Below, one piece after another: positions 21,721 through 31,800 of a DNA stretch of 64,000 nt. The notes beneath the pieces are model-generated. The model was not told the DNA's origin, ran no database searches, and saw nothing but the letters and a program-made list of their open reading frames with translations. The position numbers and the translations under genes are program-made. How positions within the stretch are numbered: the stretch's first letter is position 1; each line of letters begins with the position of its first letter. Source of the DNA: Diphasiastrum complanatum (taxonomy: Eukaryota > Streptophyta > Lycopodiopsida > Lycopodiales > Lycopodiaceae); assembly GCA_029204225.1 (NCBI GenBank), contig CM055094.1, forward strand, positions 65,678,293 through 65,742,292. The letters are read 5' to 3'.

Positions 21721-22639
21721 CACTCTACTCCACAATGCATAATGAAAGGAAGCAAAAAATTAATCTAATTCCACAACCACACTTAAAGGAATGGAGGGGC
21801 ATGCTCATAATAGAATCACTCAAGAAAGCCATCATGAACAAAGAGCTTCAAAAATGCCAAAACTTGTGGAAGATCTTCTTATTCAATTCAAGAGCAAAAT
21901 GACATCACATGTAAAGCTTCCTCACAAGAGAGGGGGGCTCTTAAATAAAACCAAGAGGCTGCCCATGTGGAGCCTAATTGGCAATTCCACAAATTACAAA
22001 TTACAAATGGAATTAGCTCCTCCACTAGAGGTCACCATCAAAAGGTGGCTCACTCTAATTTATTTAAGAGGGGTCTACCAAATGTCATGTGTCATACCTC
22101 TCAATCCAAGCCAAGCAAGCTAGAACAAGGAGACAACCACCACACCTATGTTGCAGAGAACCAAAGATGAAGAATAACCACAAGCTATCACAAAGCTCAT
22201 ATCAAAGTGAAGCTCAAGAGGAGATGGATTCCATAATAGAGGGTGAGGAGTACATGAATTCATGTGATGGGGCACATGAGACCTAGCAAGATCAAGATCC
22301 CAAGGCTCACATTCACAAAGGAGGAAGAGGAGATGGAGCTCCTAGTTCTCTCAATTGCAAATGAGCCAAAAGATTCCAAAAGTGATGTCTCTTGCCTACT
22401 TATAGACAAGTACCCTAACTTAACTAAACATAACTATCTTGAAAGATAGTTAGCCATTGTTAAGTATTATTTAGCCTACATTGGGCCCTTAGTGGCCTAT
22501 TATCTTTATTAATTTCTTTGAAGGGCCTAAAGAGGGAACCGCCTTGTTCTTAAGGCTAATAGTTCCTTTTGGGCCTACAAAGCTTACAATGGATATTTTA
22601 AGGCATTGATAGACATTGATGTACTAGAAGTACATGACA
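21721..22639 (-). repeat. Probable 3' LTR region of the minus-strand chromovirus
   Basis: On the minus strand a polypurine tract (TAAGTAGGGGGAG, 22640-22652) is followed by TGTCATG at 22639, the expected LTR start. The far end is not defined, so the region to 21721 is assigned only provisionally. Short frames here have no recognisable product. Confidence 0.45.
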
Positions 22640-22756
22640 CTCCCCCTACTTAAACATTTTTGTCCTCAAAAATGAAGACATCCGCTTAATAGCTATAGTA
22701 ATACAGCTAAGTAGTATCAATTGAGAATGTCATTCCCAACAGCTTCATGGCAATAG

Positions 22757-23755
22757 TCATGGCCACTTTTGAATAAACGAGTTGTTGACCCAAGAATTGT
22801 CTTCATCATGAAGGTTCTTCCAGTGAATTAGATATTCTTTGATGAGCTTTCCATTTCGCAATATCTTGTCCCGATATCCAACAATTTTGGCTGGTTCTAG
22901 AACCATATTACCCTCAAGATCCAACGGTGGTAGAGTAACAGTTGCAGTTGAGTGTTCTCCCAAACTCCTCTTTAGAAGAGATACATGGAACACACGATGC
23001 ATACGGGTCGTTGATGGTAGATCCAATTCGTAATTCAACTCTCCAATCTTCATCACAATCTTGATGGGTCCATAAAATCTCGGAGCCAACTTTTCGCTTT
23101 GAGTTTTCTTCAGCTTAGTGTATCTATAAGGTTGTAATCTTAAATACACAAAATCCCTTTCAACAAAATCACAAAAAAATTTTATGTATATTGCTTCATT
23201 CGTATCTGTGCTGCTTTAATATTCTTCCAATTGGCTCTCAAAATATCATTTATGTGCTGAATTTGTTCCACAACTGCTGGAACTACAATCTCTAACAAAT
23301 CCGCACTAATGGATTGTAATGGTTCCAACTGGCTCTCAAAATATCATTCATGTGCTGAATCTGATCCACAACTGCTGGAACTACAATCTCTAACAAATCC
23401 GCACTAATGGGTTGTAATGGTTCATGGCCATATAATGCAAAGAAAGGTGTCATACCAATTGACACATGTGGAGTGCTATTATAACAAAATTCAACAAGGT
23501 ACAACCAATCAACCCACTTTGTCTGTTGATCCGAAATAAAATGTCGCAAATAACACTCCAACTATTGATTGAACCTTTCCGTTTGTTCATCAGTTTCTGG
23601 CTGAAATGATGTACTTAAGCACAGTTAAGTGCCCAGCTTGTCCATTAAGACCTAAAAAGTGAAAATAAACCTGCCATCTCTATCACTCATTATCTCTTTC
23701 GGTATTCCATGTAACTTGAAAACATTCTTTAAGAATATTTGTGCTATTTGGGCCG
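22757..23755 (-). pseudogene. Chromovirus integrase core and chromodomain (minus strand)
   Basis: From high to low coordinates: core with second Asp (IPKEIMSDRDGRF) and Glu block (DEQTERFNQ), then WVDWLYLVEFCYNSTPHVS. 22757-23149 encodes MHRVFHVSLLKRSLG and a chromodomain, KLIKEYLIHWKNLHDEDNSW. The zinc finger and first catalytic Asp are missing beyond 23755. A 98 bp tandem duplication and stops break the core. Confidence 0.85.
23233..23428. repeat. 98 bp tandem duplication within the integrase
   Basis: 23233-23330 and 23331-23428 are near-identical copies, with a few substitutions. The duplication lies between the integrase core and the C-terminal domain. Confidence 0.8.
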
Positions 23756-25539
23756 CACAATGAGCCAAAAGGCTTGTCTCTTTTATTTCTTCTTCGACAC
23801 TACACTATTAAGGAAAACACACCAACAACTGCCTTCAAGGTTCTCAACTTTGGAGTGTTATTTTCATCCAATGAAAATTTTGTAGCTGATGGCTCTCAAA
23901 CCTCTTGCAAAAGCCACACATTATTATCCAATTCTATGGAAGTAAGCACAGTAAAAAAATTGAAAACAGTGCAATCCAAGGAAGCCTACATTTTAGGTTT
24001 CTCAAATTTAAAGCAGTAATTGCATGTAATGTAGTCTTGGTATCTGATGGCTCTCAAATGTCTTGTAAAAGCGACACATCATTATGCAAATGGGATATTA
24101 TATTTAAACCATTACCAGTTCAAGAAACCTGCATGCTAGATTTTTGAATAATTAGAAATTGCCTATTTCAAAAAGCTACTTTTTTGTTCAGACTATGTCA
24201 ACGTTATGTACAATTTTTGTCCTTGCATGCGTGATGTTTGAAGTCCAACTCCTGACCTCAAGGAGAGAAAGTCCTTGTGTTAGCTCTTGGACGACAATTT
24301 TGGGTGGCACCGCAAAAAATTTAGGCATTCGGCTCAACTGGACTTTCTCCTTTCAAAGAAATGTACAATGCTTTCAAGAAGAGAATTGACATATACTTGA
24401 AAATTCAATTCTGAATCATGGTTGAAGCTGCCAAGCATTAGGAGTCGCAACTTTGAAACAAAAATTGTTCTTGAACTTAAAAGGGGAGGCAACACTGATC
24501 TTCAATGTAGGCATGGAATTAAACATTACTTACGCTTGCATCACTGCTTTTGAAACTTGCTCACAAAGTGCATTTCTATTTCTTGTGCATGAAGCCTACA
24601 TTTGAGGAATTTTCTTAGATCATGTGCCAATTATGCCCAACTTGCAAGACATGTGAATTGAACACATTATCGTATGTGACTTTTCTATTACATATTTTGA
24701 TGGCACGAACTCCACAAGCTTACGCAATGCAATAAAGTTGCATATGACTCAAAATTCAATGGTCAACATCTATTTAGAAACTGGAAAAAATAAAGATGGA
24801 CCATAAAGAATTGGTAAGTAGATTCTGTCAGACAAGCAAATCAGAAACTATTGCTCATTCTGAGACATCAGAAAGAGTACGATATTTGCAGTTGTTAGGC
24901 AGATGCAAATTTAAAATTGTTCTGCAAATTTCAATATGAAATCCTACAGTGAGAAGATTTCCATGGCACACACTCAAAGGCTCATCAACCCATGCTTGAA
25001 AAACTAGCAAAATTTTCTAATAGCACATTCATGACAATACTGTAGTGCAAATCAAACTCCTACTCAGGAAAGTCTGTCACTGAGTAAAATTCTCACAAAA
25101 AGTACACTTATTACAGAGCAAAGAATTTTTGACCAGTAATTGCTTAAGAAGCCTTCTTCTTGAAATCTGTCTGCTGGTGCATGGTGCCTGAAATTTTGTT
25201 CACTTCATACAAAATCGCCATTGAGAACAGTACGCTGCATGTGCAACAGACGTGATTCACAACCAGCCTCATTTCTTGTATAGACTAAGGTAACGTAAAA
25301 AATAGTGATTCATTTCCTAAAAAGCTCTCAATTTACCTTTTTTAATTTATACACAAGTGTAACACTTCAAATAACCAAGAGTTCTTATCCTTTATTTAGA
25401 CCATGCTGGTTATCTCATATATTAAGGGAACAGGAGGAGTCAAGGGGTTAAATCACCGGACAAACTCCGAATGGCAAGTCTTTGTCAATTGCACAATGTC
25501 AATTCAAAGAGCTCGACTTAGGGTTTTGACATTCTGCGA
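23756..25539. other. Unassigned AT-rich intergenic sequence with a degenerate 156 bp repeat
   Basis: No gene is supported. Around 23886 and 24042 a segment containing TGATGGCTCTCAAA recurs with a period of about 156 bp; a vaguer echo lies near 24580. Short frames translate parts of the repeat (DGSQTSCKS, DGSQMSCKS) but lack coding character. Confidence 0.4.
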
Positions 25540-26424
25540 GTTGATTTTTTGCGAGTTTTGCGAGTTTCTTCCATGAGAAGCTCCAACAAAATGGTCGCAC
25601 ATGGTGTGCTACTTTTTCTATGCCACTACATGATTTTTTAAGAACAAGAATGATGGTTTGATGCATACTTAAAAATTTGACTATCCATCAAATTCTTAAA
25701 TAGGTCCATCACAAAATACTTTGTTACTCTATAAATACAGGTTCATTTTTATTTTTGAAAAAACTGTCCTTGAAGTTGTAAAAGTTGGCATGCTGGCGTG
25801 CTAGCTTGCAAATTTTTTATTTCAAAAACATAAATTTTTTTTGAAGAACTTTTTGAAAAAATAAATTTCTTTTCGGAGCTGATTCGGCTAGCATGCCGAT
25901 GAGCTAGCCAAGTAAATTATAAAATAGAAAAGCTATTTTGACACATTTGAGAACCAAACTTTGAGTAAAAACATTATTTCAGAATATTTATTTAAACCTC
26001 CCAACATGATAAGCCGACGTGCTAAGTAAAACAACTAAAAAAAAATTATAGCCTTTAAAGACAGCACGCGGCGTGCTATATAAAATGAGAATTTTTTTTT
26101 TGCAACCAACCAAGATAGCACGCTGGCGTGCTATATGAAATGAAAAAAAAATTTGCAGCCAACCCAGATAGCACGTCGACGTGCTATATGAAATGAGAAA
26201 AAAAAAATTGCAGCCAACCCAGATAGCACGCCGGCGTGCTATCTGGGTTGGCTGCAAAAAAAAAATTAATTTGAAATTTTGTTTACTTAGTGGAATCTTT
26301 AACTATGTACCAAACCACATTCTTTATAATAATAATTGAAGTAGTAGCATAAAAAGGGTGGCACATCATGTGCTATCTTTTTGTTGAATGATGGCAAAAA
26401 AGAAACTCGCAAAACTCGCAAAAT
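25540..26424. mobile_element. Foldback/TIR-like element with inverted ends of about 85 bp
   Basis: The left end (from about 25540) contains TTTTGCGAGTTTTGCGAGTT and continues through GCACATGGTGTGCTAC to CACTACATGA. The right end (26340-26424) is its imperfect inverted copy, including GCACATCATGTGCTAT. The interior holds GC-rich palindromes in an AT-rich setting and no coding frame. I could not find a clear target duplication, so the superfamily is unknown. A non-autonomous DNA transposon is the likeliest reading. Confidence 0.5.
25995..26257. repeat. Palindrome-centred tandem array, period 52-55 bp, ending in a 50 bp perfect palindrome
   Basis: Units begin at about 26010, 26061, 26113, 26166 and 26221. 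Each is built around a GC palindrome of the type TAGCACGNNNNCGTGCTA, whose centre differs between units (CGCG, CTGG, TCGA, CCGG), followed by an A-rich tract and GCAGCCAACCCAG. The last unit reads out as a perfect 50 bp palindrome (26208-26257, centre 26232/26233) with 25 bp arms and no spacer. Confidence 0.85.
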
Positions 26425-28035
26425 GCCAAGGCCCCTCGAGTTATATCAAAAAACCTTTTCCCATAGTGATGATCCTTATACAATCTAGCAATAGATCCAA
26501 TCAAAATACATTTTTACAAGTGGAACTCTTTGAATCCATGCAATGTACTAGAACAGTAGTAGAGATTCATATGACAGGCCCATACGTATTAATGGTGATC
26601 TTGCTGAAAAATAATGAAAAACCCAAGAGAAAGTGTTCAAAATTCTTGTCATAGTCACATTAAAACATGGAACACAAAAAGCACAACAAAGACCTCTTCT
26701 CTCTTGATTGTGAAAGCAATCACTAGACATAGCTAGATGATTGATAAACACAAAGGGCAAAGAAAAAGAGATAAAGAAACCAATTGAAAAAGCCCTATCC
26801 TACCAGCAACCTATCACGAGAAGTTATCGCAACTAATAGATCTAAAAAATATGGAGTATTGAAAATGTTACAAACAATTTCACAAATCCTATGTAGGCTG
26901 GATTTTCACAAAAGCAAAGAGAATATGCAAGCAAAGTAGCAAAAAATGCTCAAAAGCTGCCAGCAGACCAGCAATTCACCATAGGGTTCCAATCTGTAAT
27001 TTTATGGGCTCCAAAACACTCAACAAATCACCTATGGTAGGGCATTGGCTCTCCAAGCTTCCACCAAACCCTACATGAAGATGCAAATGATGCCAAACCC
27101 GACACAAGTCTAGAAAGCAACTACTCTGATATCAAATGTTGCACACAAGCTCATAAAACCTAAGGTAAATACACCAAATTTACTCAACAAGTCTGTCTCT
27201 TTATTAATCTTAGGTAATAGCACATAGATCAACAAGCAAACATAAAAGCTTTGTTGCAAGTCTCCTCCCAACCATAGCTGCATAGGAATAAGATAGGGAA
27301 TGCCTGGCAAGGCTTACACTATATCCCCTCGAGCACCCCTTAATCCTGACACATCCTAACGTCAACACATGGCAAGCTCCATGCACAACCCACACTTGGC
27401 ACTACCTTGACACATAGACAAGCAAGTAGGAGGACCATCTGACATGTCACACATACATTTTGGACCAAGTGTCCAAGTGACCATACGAAACGTCCTATTG
27501 ACCGATCAGCCCTCCAACTTTTTCGGATGTCAATCCACCAGGCTCTATTTGAGACCTAGTATCCCTTAGCCATCTTCAAATTAACCACTTACAACCGATA
27601 TTTACATTGCAATTTATTACAATTGTCTCCACAGGCCAGTGACACAACCATTTACAATTGATATTTACAATTCACAATACACAAAAAAATCAAAGAAAAT
27701 GTGACAATTAGGGTCCTCGATAATAGTATAAATAGACTAGTTGCTATTGACGAATAGCTTTTTGATCCACCCTTGAGTTCATTCTCGATGCCTCATTTGG
27801 AATACTTGCAGGGTTTTGCCATTGTTGTCATTTATATCTATTCATTATTGTTAGTTCTATGATTTGTACTTTGAAGGGTTGATGTGGAGGAAAGATGAGA
27901 ATCAATAAGTTAGAATCAACATAGGAATCAAAAGGGGAGGGTGCAAATGCAGTAGATCACAGAAAGAGGAAGGAAACATGCAAATGGAAGTTCCTAAGTG
28001 CTAGTAGTGTATATCAAGACCACGTGGCCAAGGAG
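26425..28035. other. Intergenic sequence, possible minus-strand LTR end near 27130
   Basis: No coding frame is supported. On the minus strand near 27117-27135 the text reads TGCAACATTTGATATCAGAG, which looks like an LTR end followed by a mutated iMet PBS. An LTR would then extend to the right of 27135, but no partner was found. Confidence 0.3.
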
Positions 28036-28860
28036 GAGGAGCGTTGCATGGACATTATCCAAAGGACGACAAGAACTTGCGTTGTAGACCATGACATAGA
28101 GTTGTCATGCACGACTCACCCCACAATAATTGTTGACAGAGTCACCGACGGCTGGAGGTGTTGCGACAAGCTTGGAATCAAGCTTGGGATGGACAAATGT
28201 TCAACGAAGGCCGACGATCGTCAACATCTTGGTGTTATGTTGCATGGGCGTCATGTTCTTTAAAGCTATCTTGGTAGAGACATCAAGCGAAGTCGTGATG
28301 CTATCATGGATGTTGGCCCAACGAACATTGTGTAGGTCATCATAGTCTACAGGCCATGCCAACAACAATAAGAGAATGGGGCAGATGGGTAGGAGATAGT
28401 TTTCCTCCATTGTCTGGACAATCCATGTGGCACATTGCCACATCGACATAGGCCATTTTGACTAGGTCCCTTCCTTCGCCAACATTGCCATCTTCGTTGC
28501 CACTTTTGTGAGTCTAAAGCATTGTGCTTTGGCCATATTCCACACCCACAATCGCTTGGACCTTAGGAAGCTCACACCCACCCAGTTTGCCTATCACTGG
28601 AGCACTTGCTTTTCTGTCGTCAAGAGCTTTGTCAAATGGCTACTAGCCAAAAGTTTATGTATTAGGATCATGATGAGAAGCTAGATGGCTTGTATTTTAC
28701 ATGCGTATGTCTTAGGCAGTTCTACAATTGGTGAATCAAGATGGCTGCATCATGAAACCGATTTACGAGTTCATGGGCCGCATAGGGAGGTTCTATAACA
28801 GCCCATTCTATCACCCAAGAGGTAAGCTCTTCTTTTCCCATCATAGTCTCATACTGATTT
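28036..28860 (+). pseudogene. hAT-family transposase relic (DUF659-like region)
   Basis: Broken frames read, in order, GWTNVQRRPTIVNILVL with GVMFFKAI, then VGPTNIV and a mutated DNA.N block, then IHVAHCHIDIGHFD (usual form pCvaHclnl.l.Di). IFHTHNRLDLRKLTPTQFAY (usual form h..l.lfR...TRFA) and KPIYEFMGRIGRFYNSPFYH follow. This is the order of the DUF659/central region of plant hAT transposases. The frame shifts several times and holds stops; BED finger and C-terminal dimerisation domain were not identified. Confidence 0.65.
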
Positions 28861-29305
28861 TCCAACTTGCTTACTATTCATGGTTCTTATGTAGATAACA
28901 CTAACACAATTGTCTATGTTTGTAGGATGGAGGAGGCTCCAAATAGCACGCCAATGCTATGTGAGTGTCAGGCACTTGGGCATTCGACTTGTTGTGTTAG
29001 ACATACTTACATACCTAGCACGGCGGCCAAGCCTCCAATTTGGGTTTAGTGGGTGAGAACCCCCACGCAGCCCCTTTGGCTACATGTCGATGGTGCCTAC
29101 CACCTTGCCTATTGAGGGTGGTCGCGATCGAACGCGGGGGAAAAACGAGGAACACATTCCATGTGCCCCGATGACAATAACTCTTGTGCATGGGTTTGCC
29201 CTTGCTACACCTAAGGAGCCTAGAAAATAACAAAAAAACAAGCTCCAAATATGCAACATCTTGGTGTGGTGTTAAAACAAGTTGATGTTACTGCGAATTT
29301 GCTCC
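28861..29305. other. Non-coding stretch between the hAT relic and the TRIM
   Basis: No supported gene. It includes ATG-rich and GC-rich patches (29040-29180) of unknown origin. Confidence 0.3.
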
Positions 29306-29352
29306 ATCCTTGTTGGAATATCAATCCACACTCTAGAGAGAACTATCAAACA

Positions 29353-29425
29353 GGGCGGATAGCTCAGTGGTAGAGCATCCCATCCGGTATGAGGGAGGTC
29401 CTGGGTTCGAATCCTAGTCTGTCCA
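29353..29425 (+). tRNA. tRNA-like sequence in TRIM 5' LTR (isotype uncertain)
   Basis: 73 nt including the discriminator base. It has a 7 bp acceptor (GGGCGGA with TCTGTCC, two G-U pairs), a perfect D stem (GCTC/GAGC) and a perfect T arm (CTGGG-TTCGAAT-CCTAG). The Pol III A box TAGCTCAGTGG (29360-29370) and B box GGTTCGAATCC (29404-29414) are consensus. The anticodon stem has one mismatch and position 33 reads C; taken literally the anticodon is CGG (Pro). It is probably a Pol III promoter and structural module rather than a translating tRNA. Confidence 0.6.
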
Positions 29426-29454
29426 TCCATATTATGATTTATGGATTTCTAACA

Positions 29455-29467
29455 TGGTATCAGAGCC
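29455..29467 (+). promoter_or_regulatory. TRIM primer-binding site, tRNA-iMet type
   Basis: TGGTATCAGAGCC, directly adjacent to the LTR end CTAACA, a perfect match to the plant initiator-Met PBS. Confidence 0.9.
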
Positions 29468-29607
29468 AAGTTAGACCTAACAGTTCATGGTGTCAAAGCC
29501 ATGGTTAGGTGGCCCAAGTTGTGGGGCAGGTGACAGCTAGGACCCCAACCAAGTGTGGCTTGAGGGGGGGTGTTGGAATATCAATCCACAGAGAGAACTA
29601 TCAAACA

Positions 29608-29680
29608 GGGCGGATAGCTCAGTGGTAGAGCATCCCATCCGGTATGAGGGAGGTCCTGGGTTCGAATCCTAGTCTGTCCA
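29608..29680 (+). tRNA. tRNA-like sequence in TRIM 3' LTR (isotype uncertain)
   Basis: Identical to the copy at 29353-29425, with A box at 29615-29625 and B box at 29659-29669. Here the LTR tail has a T5 run (29701-29705), a plausible Pol III terminator, where the 5' LTR has TTTCT. No TTTT occurs between the first tRNA-like block and this run. Confidence 0.6.
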
Positions 29681-29714
29681 TCCATATTATGATTTATGGA
29701 TTTTTAACAATCCT

Positions 29715-30197
29715 CTCTACAGTTTAACTATTCCCTTGCCAAAGTAGGACAAGGAGCTACATTGGGGATGGTTTCATTATGTTGAGCCCATTGACAATGA
29801 GAAGGACCAACAGTACAACATACAACATAAGTGCAACATCTTCAAGAAGCAACAAGGTATGTTTCACCAAGACATGGCTAAGGAGGAAGACAAGAAAGAG
29901 GCTACATCTTATTGCTTAGCGGACCATCTTTGGTGGCCCCACTCTTGCACTATAAAGAATTGGGATGGGCCGAGGGACAGGTCACCCTCTCCATTAGGGA
30001 TGGACAACCCCTGGAAAATAAGGCCTAAGAATTGATGACTATTATGTAAGATAAGATGGACATATACTAAACCTTAGGTGGAATCGCAAGTTGCGAAAGT
30101 GGCTAACAATAGAGCTAACAATAGATGTTAGGCCAACTACTTTGTCACATGTCTAATACAACTTACCTACCACATGCCAAATGGTTTGGAAAACCTA

Positions 30198-30200
<3 letters not shown>
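29715..30200. other. Non-coding sequence between the TRIM and the LINE array
   Basis: One frame is open for a while (29780-29990), but I recognise no domain. It may be flanking sequence of the hAT relic. Confidence 0.3.

Positions 30201-30252
<52 letters not shown>
30201..30252. repeat. (TC)26 microsatellite
   Basis: A perfect dinucleotide run at the upstream edge of the first LINE copy; similar runs mark the other LINE junctions. Confidence 0.95.
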
Positions 30253-30256
<4 letters not shown>

Positions 30257-31010
30257 CCTCCTCCCCGTCTTGCCCGCTCCCCCACCCCTGCTGATGTGGC
30301 AGCACCTACCCTGCCGCATGAGGTGGCAACATTGTCTGCCTGCGTGGCAGCACCTACCCTGCTTGTGGCTCCTCCTACGTGTGTACTGCTCCTCTCAAAT
30401 CTGCTCCTCCGTACACACCCTTGAAATCAACTGAACTTTTTTCACCTTGGCAGATTGATCAGATCAAAGCAGATTTCCATACTTTGAAGCAAGAAATTGC
30501 ACAGCTGAAGGGGCTGGTGACCTCTTTGGTCAATGAGAAGAACCTATTGCAGGCAAAAGTCACATCACTCGAGCAATCAATTGGCACCATGCAGGCTGCA
30601 ATTTCGGAGTCCACTGGCACAATGCTACGGGAACTCGAAAACAAGATTGAGAAGCAAAAAGAAGAGGCCCTTTCTTGGGCATCGGTTTTGAAGAAAGGCA
30701 CCAAACCGAGTGCTCCCATCTCATCATCATTTCAGCCACTATTTCGGAAAAAAGATCTCGAGACCAAAAAGCCCTAAATACACAAAATGCGATGGAGGAC
30801 TAGGGCACAAGACCGACGCGGACTAGATACTGCATGGAGGACTACCAGAGATGCAGCCACACTTATCATCCGCTTTACCTCCTTGGAGAGTCGTAAAGAG
30901 GCTTTGCAGTGCAGAGCTAAGCTACGTGGTACACTATCTATATGGATGACGGACCTCACTTATATCCAGGTGGAGGAGAGGCGAAAGGGCTTTTAGGCGG
31001 CTCGTGAGTC
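30253..31010 (+). pseudogene. LINE ORF1 (copy 1)
   Basis: 30379-30777 is open (132 aa). A coiled coil (WQIDQIKADFHTLKQEIAQL and following heptads) leads into SWASVLKKGTKPSA. After a TAA at 30775 the frame resumes with an RRM-like C-terminal part (ATLIIRFTSLESRKEALQCR, then LTYIQVEERRKGF) to about 30994. This coiled coil plus RRM layout is typical of plant L1-type LINE ORF1, an RNA-binding chaperone. Confidence 0.7.
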
Positions 31011-31800
31011 TTGCAGACGGTGCACTTTTTTGATACCGCTCCTAGTGCTAGGGATTTGGGGTCCTTGGGTTCGGGAGTGCCCCGGGGCCCCATCCACACC
31101 ATCTCCAGATTGGAGTATGGAACTGTGACGGTATACACTCATCATCCAAAGCTGGAGACCTGATTGACTTCATCACTAGTAGAGATTTATTGCTTTTCAT
31201 GGAGACCCATGAGAGTCAGAAGAGAGGACTTCCTACTTTCCCATGATACAGATGGGATTCCGTATACAAACCTGAGACTAGATCAGCTAGTGGCCATGGA
31301 TCCGGAGGTGTTGCATGCCTTTACAGGGAGTCTCTTCACACGAGCATCGAGTTCATAACACATGACGAGCATACACGTTATATTTCGATTCGTATTGTTG
31401 GACAGAATATTGGTTTGGACATGGACATCTTTGTGGCGGCATGTTATTTCCCTCTAGAGTCTTCATCTTTTTCTGAGGGCATAGGTTCACTCTACCTTGA
31501 TCTATCATTGGATATTATCAGATTTTCAGAGCGGGGGCATGGCATATTTTTCTCATTAGGAATTTTAATGCCCGAACTTCTTCACGACAATCAGAGTTCT
31601 ACGATACCACCTATTACCACCTATGGTGAGCATTCAGTTTGGCGAGGCCCATGAGTTAGCCATTTTTTATGGCCTACCTTGATGGCCAGATTCAGGTAGG
31701 TATACTTGTCATCCCCACAGTGGCAGACATAGCGTTGTTGATTATCTCATGGGGTCACCATCCTCCATACCTCTCATATCTGATTTTCATATCTCTCCTA
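31011..31800 (+). pseudogene. LINE ORF2 endonuclease domain (copy 1)
   Basis: A degenerate APE-type endonuclease. Visible pieces are FMETHESQKRG (catalytic Glu block, shifted frame), the middle segment MDIFVAACYFPLESSSF (31415 onward), NFNARTSSRQSEFYD (usual form GDFNAR) and HSVVDYLMGSPSSIPLISDFHI (usual C-terminal D-Y-x-x-x-S and SDH). At least four frameshifts occur. Confidence 0.65.

Larger units (their letters stand above)
29311..29709 (+). mobile_element. Complete TRIM retrotransposon, 399 bp, with tRNA-like sequence in both LTRs
   Basis: LTRs are 29311-29454 (144 bp) and 29571-29709 (139 bp). Both begin TGTTGGAATATC and end TAACA, and they differ by one 5 bp indel and one substitution. 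A perfect iMet-type PBS (29455-29467) directly follows the first LTR. The interior is 116 bp and ends in a purine tract (TGAGGGGGGG, 29561-29570). Target duplication ATCCT lies at 29306-29310 and 29710-29714. There is no coding capacity. Near-identical LTRs indicate a recent insertion. The tRNA-like block in each LTR sets it apart from ordinary TRIMs; the nearest known analogue is Cassandra, whose LTRs carry 5S rRNA sequence. Confidence 0.92.

Noticed and set aside
25988-26257. 89-codon minus-strand ORF with internal repeats
   Set aside because: It is a by-product of the 52-55 bp palindromic array, whose period happens to avoid stops.
29353-29680. Two tandem functional tRNA genes
   Set aside because: Both lie at the same place in the paired LTRs of one TRIM and share anticodon-arm defects, so they are treated as tRNA-like elements.
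30125-30434. ORFs starting in the CT microsatellite
   Set aside because: Their length comes from the stop-free CT run (Leu-Ser repeats); only the part from about 30379 in one frame resembles LINE ORF1.
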